The notes under the pieces: model-generated
What the model saw: the letters and a program-made list of their open reading frames with translations, nothing else
The model's database searches: none
What the model was told of the DNA's origin: nothing
Translations under genes and position numbers: made by a program
Source of the DNA: Hypoxylon rubiginosum
Taxonomy: Eukaryota > Ascomycota > Sordariomycetes > Xylariales > Hypoxylaceae
Direction: 5' to 3'
Assembly: GCA_902806565.1 (NCBI GenBank)
Contig: CADCXA010000038.1
Span: 62,001 to 126,000, forward strand
DNA length: 64,000 bases
In this document: piece by piece, positions 35,868 to 48,178 of the stretch
Position numbering within the stretch: the first letter of the stretch is position 1
Layout of the letters: each line of letters starts with the position of its first letter

Positions 35868-38800
35868 ATGGATGACCCTGATCTCAAGTATGGAGTTCGA
35901 TGGGATGATGAAGAATTGGGCCGCCCTTCGCGCGGGCTTCGACGCGCACATTCGAGCGGCTCCATGTCCATTCGTAGCGTACGCTCGCGACGTGAAGTTG
36001 ACCCGTCAATCGCTCTCCCTATTCAGTACCGCACCGTGTAAGTGCTTCTCCCCCTCGCCCGAAGACGTAGTACCAAGGATGCCTCTAACATCCCGTCTCT
36101 AGATCGTTCCAAATCGAGGAATCCAAACAACAAGATGTCGCGACACTGCCAAAGACGGAAGACGTCGCCACCAAGGGTCCATAGCCGCGACTCCAAGCTT
36201 CATCGGCGCTCGTTGCTAACACTGTTGGCGCAGAGTTATCTTCCCTTGAATGGCATACAATCTCCACTGACGAGGCTCTCCGCCGTCTCAGCGTGTCGAT
36301 GACCGAGGGTCTCTCTGACGAGCAGGTTACCCGTAGACAGAAAGAATATGGGCGGAACGCGCCGTCTCCCCCCAAGTCGCACACCTTCCAGAAATTCTTC
36401 GGATATTTCTTCAAGGGCTTTGGCCCTGTGCTCTTGGTGGGAGCCATACTGGTGTTCATCGCGTGGAAACCTCTTGGTCAACCTCCTGCATTAGCCAACT
36501 TGGTAAGCAACGCTTTGCCAAGTAGGTATGGCAACTTGGAAGGCAAGGCACTAATGTTCCTCTCTCAAGGCCTTGGGCATTGTCTTGGTTGCCGTATTCT
36601 TCATCCAGGCCGCTTTTAATATGTTCCAAGATTGGAGCTCGTCACGCGTTATGAGTTCTATTAAAAACATGCTTCCCGAGGATTCTATGGTCATTCGAAA
36701 TCACGCACAGGCGTCACTTCCAGCCCTAGAGCTTGTGCCTGGAGATATAGTCTGCGTCAAGGCCGGAAACAAGCTGCCAGCCGATATGCGCTTCCTCCAG
36801 GTTTCTAGCGACGCTAAGTTTGACAGGTCTATCTTGACAGGAGAATCGTTACCCCTCGCGGCTTCGGTGAACTCGACAGACCAAAACTATCTCGAGACTC
36901 GATGCATTGGTCTTCAAGGAACTCACTGCGTATCTGGATCCTGCATCGGTTTAGTCGTGGCTACCGGTGATCGCACCGTGTTCGGTCGCATCGCCGCTTT
37001 GACGAATGAACCCAAAGTTAAGATGTCAACTTTGGAAAGAGAAGTCTTATACTTCGTCATCATAATATGTTCCATCATGCTCGCCATGATCGTTGTGGTG
37101 CTGGTTGTCTGGTTAGTGATACCTACCTCCTAAGTCTACCATAGGGGAGGTTTGTGCTAACAATGTTCAGGGGCGCGTGGCTGAGGAGGGTCCATCCGGA
37201 CTGGATTAGTGTTCCAACTCTTATTGTCGACTGTGTCAGCGTAGCTATCGCATTCATTCCTGAAGGCTTGCCGATTGCGTTAACCGCCGGCCTGACCATC
37301 ACTGCAAACCTGATGCGAAAGCACAAAGTCCTGTGCAAGTCGCTAAAGACGGTTGAGACCCTGGGGTCTGTGTCAGTCATCTGCTCTGATAAGACGGGCA
37401 CCCTTACCGAGGTAAATACCCTTTAGCATCAGTATCGGTCTTCTCGTTGGGAAAACTTGAGCTGATATCCCCTAGAATCGGATGACAGTAACCGAGTGTA
37501 CCATTGGAACCCACACCATCACCGTCGAAGCGGCAGAAGACGAACTAGAGGTGAGCACAGCCCCAGTCATAGCTGGAATGGTAACAACCGGGGTGGACCA
37601 AGTACGTGCTATCGCCGGACTCTGCAACGCGGCTGAATTCGACGCTGCCACAATGGACTTGCCTATCGACCAGCGCCTCGTCTTTGGCGATGCCACCGAC
37701 CAAGCCGTCTTGAGGTTCTCCGAGCGCTTTGGATCGGTGCATCACCTGCGACAATGCTGGCAGAAGACCTATGATCTAGCCTTCAACAGCAAGAATAAGT
37801 TCATGATAAGGACATTTTCTCTGTTTGGGAAAGACTGCTTGAAAGCGACACTATCGGAGCGTGAGGCAGACGAGTTTAGCACGGGCGACACGTAAGGTTT
37901 CTAAAAGCATTGAAACGATGCAAGTCGTATACTAATAACTCGCGCTAGGCTATTGACAATTAAAGGGGCTCCGGATGTCTTGATTGGCCGATGCTCCTCC
38001 TTTGTCAACAACGCAGGAGATGTCCACCCCTTCGACCAAGATATACGGGCAGCCTTCGAAGGCGTGAAAGATATGTATAGCAGTCAGGGGAAGCGGTGCA
38101 TCTTACTTGCTCGTAAAGTCATCCGCCAAGATGACCTCCGGTACCAGCCCGGCACGAGTCAGTTCGAAGACGAGATGACCGAACAAGCCAAGTCCGACTT
38201 GACTCTAGTCGGTCTTGTAGCCATCGTCGATCCTCTACGTCCGGAAATCCACGATGTGGTATTGACGCTACGTGGCGCTGGCATAAGAGTCTTTATGGTA
38301 AGTGGTATTGAGAATGTATTGTAATGCCGCCCCAGCTCACAAGTTGAAGGTGACCGGCGACTTCGCCCTTACTGCTCTCGCTATTGCTCAGGAGGCTGGA
38401 ATTGTTAGCAATCCGGCGTCCGCTGTCCACAATGTCTCGGCGCTTCCTAGAGAGGATACAGTCAGCGATACCAAGTCCAATGGGTCCGGGTCTTGTTCAT
38501 CGATTCTTATCAGTGGTCCAGAGCTGCTGACTCTGAACGAGCATCAATGGAAGGCTCTAACAGAGTACGATGAGATCGTCTTTGCTCGCACCACACCGGA
38601 GCAGAAGTTGCGCATCGTAAGGGAATTCCAAACCGACGGAGTTGTAGCAATGACAGGAGACGGTGTCAATGATGCGCCATCTTTGAAAGCTGCTGATGTT
38701 GGTATCGCTCTTGGAAGTGGATCCGACATCGCTATAGAAGCTGCTGATATGGTATTGCTCGACTCTTTCTCGTCCGTAGTGGAAGCGGTGCAGTACGGCC

Positions 38801-39664
38801 GTGTGGTTTTTGACAACCTGAAGAAAGTAATCTGTTACTTGCTACCGGCTGGGAGCTTTGCTGAATTCTGGCCGGTAATGACCAACGTCATCTTTGGTCT
38901 CCCTCAGATCCTTTCGTCTTTCCTGATGATTATCATTTGGTGAGCCCTGATCAAGACCGATGCTTGATACTATGCTAACTCGATGTATAGCTGTTTCACG
39001 GACTGTGCTGCCGCAACTGTGCTATCTTACGAGAAGCCAGAAGCCGACGTACTGCTGCGCAGACCACGAAACGTCAAGAAGGACCGACTGGTTAACTGGC
39101 AGCTCGTTATCCACGCGTACGGTGTCCTCGGGGTCATCGAGACGGTAGCATCTTTCGCCATGGCGTACTGGTACCTTGAAAAGAATGGTATACCTTTCCG
39201 AGTGCTATGGTTTTCCTTCGGGGTGATCCCGGACTCGATCGACCCAGATTACTATGCCGCCAAACTGAACGAGGCATCATCCATCTATTTCGTGAATCTT
39301 GTCGTCATGTAAGTGCGAAACTGCTGCATATCGACAAAGGCTTAGGTGGCTAACCCGTCACAGGCAATGGTTCAACTTGCTTGGGATCCGTACGCGGCGA
39401 TGGAGTATTTTCCAGCACCCACCCGCTTTCAACAAGAAGACACAAAACCTGTACCTGTTGCCAGCAATTATATTTGCTCTGTGCATGGCCATTCTATGGC
39501 TTTATATTCCGCAGCTCCAGCCAGTCTTAGGAACGTCACCTGTGCCGGTGGAACACTGGTTCTTACCATTTGCGTTTGGCTTGTTCATTCTTCTTTTCGA
39601 TGAAGGGCGCAAGTTCCTTGTTCGAAAATATCCGAACGGTATGATCGCCAACCTTGCTTGGTGA
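35868..39664 (+). CDS. Fungal IIC-like cation P-type ATPase (Na,K/H,K-ATPase alpha-related)
   Basis: Ten exons (35868-36037, 36103-36176, 36234-36502, 36570-37111, 37171-37411, 37476-37891, 37949-38297, 38350-38939, 38991-39308, 39364-39664) give about 1089 residues. P-ATPase motifs are complete: TGES at ~261, the membrane motif IPEGLPIAL, phosphorylated Asp in DKTGT (~425), nucleotide-site KGAPDVL, and hinge TGDGVNDAP (~789-797). The region around KSLKTVETLGSVSVICSDKTGTLTE is the Na,K/H,K type, whereas PEGLP is as in Ca pumps; this mixture marks the fungal IIC-like group. The N-terminal tail is Arg/Ser-rich and about ten membrane spans fit the hydrophobicity. Ion specificity is unknown. The second intron (36177-36233) has an unusual GTCCAT donor but removes an in-frame TAG and restores the conserved ATKELSSLEWH join. 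No beta subunit is visible nearby. Confidence 0.9.
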
Positions 39665-40141
39665 TAGGAAGAGCTCCTACAGTGAAACAGAATGAAACAG
39701 AATTGCGTCGCGAGGAAGTAGCAGAGACATGTGGTGATAAAGTCGATATAGCGTGAAAACTCGTAAGCCCAAAGCTTCATATAGTATATCCAACATACTA
39801 GAACAAAGTAATCTAGAATATTTCAAATATAGGGTATCATCTATTTGCCTACCTCCTATCATGTAGGGTAAGGCATGCATAATTTAATTATACGAGTATT
39901 CTTCCCGAAGGTATTTTTATGCCCTGTATTACTGCATTATATGTAGGCAGTAAGTACCTGAGAGTAGCAGGCGGTGGCTTAGCATGTAGTGTAACCCCTA
40001 ATGGGCTGACCAGTTTGCCCAGCGAGCCGATATGGAATTACTACCTCTCAAGCCTCTCAAGATAAATAGAGACATGACAAGAAATTCTACTATTTGCTAA
40101 TATGCGTACCTAATACTTCGCTGCTCCAATTCAACATCGAG
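39665..40141. other. Intergenic, no gene recognised
   Basis: 3' region of the ATPase gene and upstream region of the NLR-like gene. AT-rich, with no repeat or motif of note. Confidence 0.5.
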
Positions 40142-43100
40142 ATGGCCAATGCAATACGCAACTCGCTTGCTTCACATACGCTTGATCCTATACAGGATAT
40201 CTTCGTGAAGGCGAAGTCCGAATTCCTCAGCGAGCTAAAAGACAAGAAGAAGCGGTCCGAGCTTGAGAAAGAGTGTACCATCGATGACATTTGGGCCTTT
40301 ACTGACCAGCTCCAGTCAGACCAAGGATCTGAAGGACGCCTGCGGGGACTGCGAAAGATTCAGCCATATCTTGAACGACTTGAGGAATATGCTAGTGTTA
40401 TTGAGGTCTTCGTCCAAGTTAAGCCTGATATATTAGCGCTCATTTGGGGTCCTATTAAGCTACTTCTCCAAATGTCCCGGAATGTCCATCCTGGACGTGA
40501 TGAAAAGTATAGGCCCTGCGCTACCAGCTTTCAGCAAATTCGCCTCTCTATTTAGAGCCAATGCGCGTATTAGTTATGTCCTTGGCCTTTATTTCAGGGA
40601 TATTCTAGATTTCTATCTGACATGCTTCAAATTCCTCGGCTTGAAAAGTAAGAGAATCCAGCGTGACAGCCCCGGAGGCAAAAAGTGCTAATACAATTAG
40701 GTTGGCAAGTTGCGTTTGAGGGCCTCTGGCCCATCCACCGATCTAGAATCGACGTGATTGTTAAGAACATGGAGAAGCATAGCTTGTTACTCTGCAACGA
40801 AATAACGATGGGTGACATTCTGGAAGCCGACGGAGCGAGGCGGAAAGCATATGCTCATTACGAAGAAGAACGAGAATTCCGAGACTATCAAAACTTCCAA
40901 TCCATAGAGACGTATATAGCTCCTCCATCATACGATGATACCTTCGATTCATTACGCCTATCTAGATGCACCGGTACCGGAACCTGGCTTCAACAAGACG
41001 CGATCTTTCGCAGATGGCTGGACTCGACAGACGTGTCCATGGACGTTGTTTGGATTCAGGGGATTCCAGGCGCCGGTGAGTCGACTTCATTCAATCAAGA
41101 TACAATTTAGCACTTTTAGAACCAAACCATTTCAGCAATCTTCGGCTACCTAACTAGCATCTCTATAGGGAAGACGTATCTAGCGTCAACTGCTATAGAC
41201 GAGTCAAAGACTAAGGGCCATTGTCTCTTTGCCTTTCTGAGTTACAAGCACGGCATCCAATCACACCTCCCAGTACTCCAGTCGCTCTTGTTCCAGCTAG
41301 CTTCCCAAGAGAAAGACTTGCGAAGTGTGCTATGTGACGCAATCCTATCCGGGCCCAAGGACCTCAAGCGCGATCTTAAAGGGGATACAGACTTTACCCT
41401 TAACATCTTGTCGAAGCTGTTGAAATGCGCCGGGAGGACTTTCATAACGATTGACGGCTTGGACGAGGTCGATGAAGCAATACAGCAGACTCTAATAAGA
41501 TGTCTACTAGACACCTCGAAAGAGTGCAAAGAGTCAAGGCTGCTCATAGTCAGCAGGCAAGGGCACATTCTCAAGAGATCACTGCAGCATGTATCCGACG
41601 TTATCGATATAAATCAGAGAAACACCAGATGCATCCAATCATATGTAAAACACAAGACTGCGGAATGGCTTGACCTGTTTGGCTTCGACAAGGAGACTCG
41701 CGCTGAGGTTCTACAGCTACTATACCCCTTGGCCGCGACAGCAAAAGGTAAATTCCAGCTGATATTGTTCTATGCGGGTACTAAAGATGTCCAAGGAATG
41801 TTCCTATATGCAAGACTTATTCTCGAAAATATCGAAGCGCTGCAAGACCTCGATAAAATTCGAGAGGAACTTCGGGTCCTTCCTGAAAGTCTCGATGAGA
41901 TGTAAGTATCTGAAATACGGCGCTGCGATAAGATGACATTCTGATGTCCCATAAGCTACGAACGAATTCTTCGACGAATTTTCAAGCTACCAGCAGTGGC
42001 TCAGAAGAACGCAAAGAGAATTCTATCCTGGGTTGCCTGCTCGGCTCAGCCCATCGCACGCCAGGAGATGGAATTGGCCATGCTCATCGAACCCGACACG
42101 GAAATCGTTCCACGAGTTCGGGCAGAGTTGAATGCCCTTCAGCTTTGTGGTCCATTAGTCGAGGTTCGCAACGGTAACTTGCAATTCGTTCACTTTACGG
42201 CAAAAGAGTACGTCAATTGTCCCTACTTCTACTACGATGTATTGCGTAAGACCTATTCTAATCAACTAGTTACCTAGATATATCCTCAACCACAAAGTGC
42301 AACCATTCATCAACCAAAAAGAAGCAATTCTCGACGTAGCGATGACATGTCTCAGCTATCTATGTTGTGAAGTATTCACTCCATCTACTACGGATGAGGA
42401 AGTTCAAGATAACCTCATCGCTGGCGCTTATCGCTTATTTCAGTTTGCTCAATGCCACTGGGCAGAGAACATCAAGCAGTTGGCAAGATACTATACGATC
42501 GAGGAGTCGCCCGGAGAATTGGTTGATCTTCTTCAGCGGTTCCTTGCCGTACGGAGTAATGTGAATTATGTTAGAGGGGAGATAGGAAACCATTCAAGGC
42601 TGTGGCAATTGGATTTCCTCAAAGAGTGGCCTGAAATTCAAGTCATGCTTTCGCGAGTTCTCGATTTCTAATGTTGGCAACGCATGTCAGACAAATTTCA
42701 ACTAAACGAAGGTACGTAAAGTTGGTTTACCGTCGTAATCATACAACACCTTTTGTGACATCGGACTGACTTTGGAATTAGAAGCGGATGACCCATGGAT
42801 TGATCAGGACCCAACAACCCTTTCAAGTATCACGCTGCAGGCTCACCGAGTCCTAGAGAGTTTACTCTGTCCAGGGGATGGACACAGCCGGGGTTGTCAC
42901 TGTTCAGCTCTGCAGAAGCATTATGGCCCCCGGCTCTTTAGGTGCGGCTACACGACATGCCTATTTCATAGAGTCGCCTTCGAGAAGAAGTTGGCACGCG
43001 ATCGACACATCAAGCATCACGGCCGCCCCTTTAAATGCCCAATTACAGATTGCGAATACTCTACTATTGGATTCTTGTCGCAAGGTCAATGCAACCGACA

Positions 43101-44035
43101 CTATGATCACCTTCACTCAGCTCCAGTCAAGGAGGACATTACCGCCATCCACGATACCACAAGCCCGGACGAAATGGAACATATAATCTACGATCTAGTT
43201 GCTCAGGATAAAGTTAACGAAATGAAAGGGCTTGTAACTCATTTCGAGGGCTGGAAGCCCAAAGCGTCAAAATATTTGGGAGTTAGCCGCCGCCTCTGGG
43301 TCTCTAGAAATGGCTAGAGTTTTAATCGACCGTGAATGTTGGAATAACACAACTGACAATCCTATCAGTTTGGTTAAAGAAGCTGTTATGGAGTTGATGA
43401 TGATCAAGTCCGTCGAGGGAAGAAACGAGCCCGTTTTTTCCTGGCTTTGCGAGAACTTCCAAATCAAGGGTTACGAGCATAAACGCTGGTATTCAGTCAG
43501 CACAGCCGTTATGGACTCTGGCTCTACGGAACTATTCGATATATGGCGAGATAATTTGACGAGATTTGACAACCTCGAAAATAGCTTGAAATGTGATGCC
43601 ATACCTACGAAGCAAGACCTCAACCTAGAGACTAGATTGGCGAAACTTTGGACTGAGAATAACGCGTTAGGGAAATTTGACAAAATGGGTTTGAATATCG
43701 CATTAAGACATGTTACGAAATATTCTTGCTCTGTGAAACTGGTAACGACACTTATTCAATGCGGAGCAGACCCGAACTTCAACGGCAGCGCTCACGGACT
43801 AACTCCCCTAATATTGGCCTCGAAGAAAAGAACTGAGGAAGCAGCAAATATTATGAAGACTCTCCTTCTCGCAGGCGCAGATCCATACCATGAGAAGAAA
43901 TTCCGGAATAAGGACACCACAGAGACCGCTGCTATGAGTGCAGGAGCAAGAGGCATTTCGAGGTGGTTAGGCATAACGTGGGATGAATTGGTTGCGTGGA
44001 CCCAAGAGGAGAGGAAAAATAATGCTGCTGTTTGA
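40142..44035 (+). pseudogene. NLR-like DUF7708-NACHT-C2H2-ankyrin gene, apparently disrupted
   Basis: Starting at ATG 40142 the recognisable order is: a DUF7708-like helical domain (LALIWGPIKLLLQ, DILDFYLTCFKFLGLK), a NACHT ATPase with Walker A GIPGAGKT (split by an intron), Walker B FITIDGLDEVDE and sensor LLIVSRQ, a winged-helix part (YERILRRI, FVHFTAKEYI), a C2H2-type zinc-finger pair (HYGPRLFRC, HHGRPFKCPITDCEYS) and a short ankyrin region (LIQCGADPNFNG, LLLAGADPYHEK). Normal introns are seen at 40648-40700, 41076-41168, 41748-41795, 41902-41955, 42208-42277 and about 42711-42780. Three defects remain that no intron explains: a frame change at 40470-40486, an in-frame TAA at 42669-42671, and a frame change at 43262-43285. 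Such STAND proteins act in fungal non-self recognition and cell death. Sequencing error, especially at the homopolymer sites, is an alternative to decay. Confidence 0.75.
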
Positions 44036-44173
44036 ATTCAGGTCTAATTTACAATACACTAGTAGAGGGAGGATAGGTTCCACCCAAGTAGCTCAATAGA
44101 TGCTGTGCATATAAGTCAGTATCTGTATCTCGAAAAGCTAACGACAACGAACCTCTTTCCAACCTAGTTCAAC

Positions 44174-47100
44174 TTATTCTTTCTCGCCAATAAAATTTCC
44201 GAGGGATTTGTTGATGAGCCGGAGTTTTCGTTCCTTTACATCTTGGACGTACTGAGAGCATTCCGATTAGCAGCCAACCAACTTTCCCATCCAAAGTATC
44301 TACAATCACATTTTGAGAATAATGCCGTCTTGGCTTCTTACCTTCTCAATGGAATCGGGAGTAAGATATCGGGTTGCGGACACTTCTCGCGTCTGGCCTA
44401 TCCGATGGACTCTATCCAGGGCTTGAGCTTCAAGCATCGGGTTCCAGTGAGGCTCCATGAGATGAACATGGTTCGCAGCGGTGAGATCAACCCTAAGATA
44501 TCGATGAGAACTGATAAGACAGGATGGACAAGTATGGGAGACGATGCAAGATTATCTTACCCTTCGCCAACACTTCCTATAGTAGCAATCATGACTGTGC
44601 AGCTATCGACTTCGTTGAATTGTGCCATTGCGGCTACCCTGAGCTTAAACGACTTCTGCCCATCGATCCGAGCGAAACCTACGCCAGCCTGGTGAAGTGC
44701 AAGCTCGAGCAGATCCAGCATCCGAGTCCAAAAGGTAAAAACAACACTACCGAAAAATTAGCATACAATTGATCGCCATTCTATGATATCAATACCAATT
44801 ACCTCTTCACGGGCTTTTCACTGGCGTCTGCAGTATTGGTTTTTTGCTCCTCGAGGAGGTTGGCTATTAGAGCTCTAACCTTGGCTGAAGGTCGATAGGT
44901 CAAACCACGCGATGCCTCAGAACCGCTAGTTTCTAACTGATCCTCGTTGCAGATTGGACAAACCAACTGGCTGCCAGATAATTCTCGGGCTTCGTCTAGA
45001 TTGGCACAGCGTACACACAGGACATGAACGCATCCAAACTCAGACGAAATATCATCAGGGATTGTCTCACTATCACAATGATAACACTGTGCTAATCGAC
45101 TTTTAAGCATAGTTTGCAGGTCATGTTGATTCAGTTTCTCGGCCCAGGTTTGTTGAACCCTCGGGGGTATCAGCCTCTGTCCGTGGTTGCAAATAAGTCG
45201 AAGGATATTGATGAGAGGAAGGATATGGCTAGTACGGTGCGAAGTCTCCATGTTTTCATTTGAGAAGAATACCGAAACGAAGCCGGACGCTTTGGTTTTG
45301 AAAAAGTTGTATAGTTCCTGGTCTTCGTAGTCCATGCAGACCATGCACTCCTTTTCGATTCTAGGAGGTAGCTTGAGATCCTCATGTATACCGTCCTTCG
45401 TCCTCCTGAGGCAAGTTGAAGTCACAAGCCGACGAAGCCGCACCAGTCCTTCGGGCTGCCCCGTCAAAAGTGGTTTCGCTATCCAAAAGTCGAATATTAA
45501 CTTGTTAGCAAATGGTGCAATGCCAATAAATGTCAACAGTGACCCATAGTCATCAAGTCGGTTCTGAATCGGAGTTCCCGTCATGCACCATCTCCTTTTG
45601 GCCTGTAGATCACAAGTAGCCTTAAATATTTTGCTTGACCGATCCCTAATACGATGAGCTAGAATACGAGGCCAGTTAGTTTTATAAGCATATCTATGTG
45701 TAAGGCATAACGTCACCTTCATCCAGTACGACTCGAGCCCACTCCTTATTAAACAGAGGGCCACACATAGTGGTGGATTTCCATTCAGATAAAACGGTGC
45801 CGTAGGTAGTTAGAATGATATCGTTTGCGTGGAGTTCCGAAGATGATTTCACTTTGGAGGACCCATGATAAAATCCAGCTCGAATACGGCCGGGGTAAAT
45901 GTGTCTTGAAAAGGTAAGTCGGCAAGACTCAAAAATAAGGGGCTGTTTTTACCTAGAGATTTGCTGCTGCCATGCAACGAGAGCTATCGTCGCGTCGAGA
46001 GGTTAGCAAATGGGTTGCGACTGTATTATAAAATTAGTCTCACCAGATTTTGGACAAACGACCAAAGTAGTACGTGAATACTCGGAGGTAGGCGGTATTG
46101 AGATATCGAAAGCGTCCAATGACGCCGTGATCAGAGACAATATACTCAGTGTTTTTCCCAGTCCCATGTCCTATAACAATCAGATGAGAAGACGATGAAG
46201 AGGTACGGGTCCAACCTACATCAGCTAGTATTCCCCCTAGAGCTAGCGTGGGCCGAGTATCTTGGGACTTTCCCGTTATTCCATCTTTATAGCTACGTGG
46301 TTAATATAGGTGTTAGTTCTAGAATCTCTCCCATCATTCTCCTCGAGGGTACATACAGTTGGCTTCCACCTGTGTTAGTTGATACTTCCCATAACGTACC
46401 AAATTGCGCGTTCTCCAATACACCGTATTCTCTCTCTATCATCATCGAAAACGCCTTCTTCTGGTGTCTGACATAGGAGTTAGGTCGTATACCTTAATGT
46501 AAGACGAACACTCACTCCTTCAGTACTGTACACAGCCGCTTACTGGGCTCAACCTCGCGGAATATAGTTGGACCATCAGCAGAATTAAGAATTTGCTGTA
46601 GCTGACTCTTTGGCTTGTCGTCCAACACATCACTGGACATTTCAGATTTCGATTTCGATAAGGCGCGAAAGGATCCGCCCACGACTCTTGGCATCGGCGC
46701 TCCAGGACGTAACAAATACTGGGGGTTAATGTATTCAATTGTATGGTCGTATTCGGTAGGATTCTGAAGGTGTACCCCATGGCTATCAAGGTGTGTTCCA
46801 ACTGCGTCTAGGTCCTTGCGACGTCCGTATATAACGATACGGACTTGGACCGCTCTTGACTGGATCTCGAAGCTCCGCCGCTTTGAATTTTCCTTCTTAG
46901 CTTTGGGAACTATCAGAACAGAGTCCAGGGTTACAGAGAAGTGCTGGAAAAGGGTGCTAAGCCCGGAGGGTTTGAGTAGGCCAGCGTATCTTTTCGAGCC
47001 ATCTATATAAAGCTTGATCAGATCCCCAGAAAAGCAGAGGCTCACTGGAATATTAGTACTGCCATTACTATCCTCAAAGCTCGAAGTTGCGTCTATATGC

Positions 47101-47726
47101 ACCTAAATAAGTATCGTGTAAGCCACTATGAGACCACCTAGGCAAAAAAAGGTTCGTACCTCTCCATAGCAACAGTTATCCAGCTCCGTTTCAATTTTAT
47201 CCACCTGTGGGCTCTCTGTACTACTTATGTCATGAGCATCCCAATCTAAGATTCCATCCAGCATTTGAATATCGTGGGACGCTGTTAAGTGGCGATGTTG
47301 AGATTCGGTAGGATTCGACGAGTCTCCATGTTCCGTAGCGCTTAATAGACCTGACGAGAATTCAACGCCACTATCATCTTGTTGAAAGTCGCTGTTCCAA
47401 ATTGATTCTTTGGGGGTCAAGTCATCGAATTGCCCCACGATGTCAATAGGTTGAGCTCCGGAATACGATAACTCGCTGCTAGGCGCGAATGACTGCAAAT
47501 CATTGAAAATTTCCGGGCTACAACAAGTCTGAGGGGTTACGCCCGGGTATAAATCTGGGAGATCTTCAGGATCAAGGAAGCCATGAGATATTCGTGTCTG
47601 CTGCTGTGCTATTGGTGATGTTTGAAGCATACTCTGATGGCCTTCTGTTGTATATCCAGGGCTATTGGTTTCATACACCGCACAAGGAGAGGCTAAGCGC
47701 CTTCGCTTGGCAGAACTTTCAGTCAT
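44174..47726 (-). CDS. SNF2-family helicase with embedded RING finger (Rad5/HLTF/SMARCA3-like)
   Basis: Eleven minus-strand exons (47726-47160, 47102-46516, 46467-46357, 46292-46220, 46170-46044, 45983-45953, 45904-45717, 45658-44803, 44746-44561, 44492-44342, 44251-44174) give about 984 residues. Introns are 48-90 nt and every join keeps frame, including a 31-nt exon. The N-terminal ~190 residues are disordered, with KRRR. Helicase motifs are complete: HQKKA, GGILADDMGLGKT (motif I ~447-453), LVVCPKS, DIILTTYGT, LDEAHRIRD (II, ~560), MTGTPIQN (III, ~587), SVVFTFWTRMLDL (IV), IATIGSVGEGVDLT (V) and DRVHRIGQTREV (VI). A C3HC4-like RING (Cys 753, 756, 771, His 773, Cys 776, 779, 795, 798) lies between the two halves, as in Rad5/HLTF. 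I saw no clear HIRAN domain. A nuclear DNA-repair or chromatin role is inferred. It ends 138 bp from the NLR-like gene's end, tail to tail. Confidence 0.9.
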
Positions 47727-48178
47727 GATTCAAACAACGCGAGGTGCATAGAAGAGAAAGCGAGTTGGGGATGGCGAAGGATGATTCAATTAAGTACGTA
47801 TGGCAAAATATCTGCGGCTTAGTTTGCTGAGAGCCAATCATACCGGATGCCGTCTCAGCCACACTCCGGACGAAGCACTGCCACCAGGGCGGTGAACATA
47901 ACCAACGTACCTTATGAGGTAGGTAGCGAAACAAATGAAGTACTTGTTAAATGCTATCAGATATGGGAGTGAATAGCAGGTGCAGGTAATATCTACCTCC
48001 TACATAGGAGGTAGTTAAGCTAGCGATCTATCTGAACCATATACTAGTTAAAAAGGGGTAACCTAAAAGCTAGACTCCCCAAAACGCCATTTATATGCTT
48101 GTCTAGATATTTATACTGTACCTATATACCCGCTTATCCAAGGTACCTACGGTAGCCATTGGAATTGTATAATATCCA
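47727..48178. other. Intergenic, promoter of helicase gene
   Basis: 452 bp between the helicase start and the 3' end of the reductase gene. It holds an inverted repeat at 47993-48014 and AT-rich DNA. Nothing else was recognised. Confidence 0.5.
47993..48014. repeat. Perfect inverted repeat CTACCTCCTA-CA-TAGGAGGTAG
   Basis: Ten-base perfect arms with a two-base spacer. It belongs to the same TACCT/AGGTA motif family seen elsewhere between genes. It could act as a hairpin terminator or protein-binding site. Confidence 0.75.

Noticed and set aside
44243..44695. Plus-strand open frame of 150 codons after the NLR-like gene
   Set aside because: The opposite strand here encodes helicase motifs IV, V and VI through three canonical splices, so the plus-strand frame is a shadow.
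44799..46512. Helicase as a pseudogene, because its open frames are interrupted
   Set aside because: Every stop is removed by a GT-AG intron of 48-90 nt with in-frame joins, and all motifs including DMGLGKT and DEAH are present.
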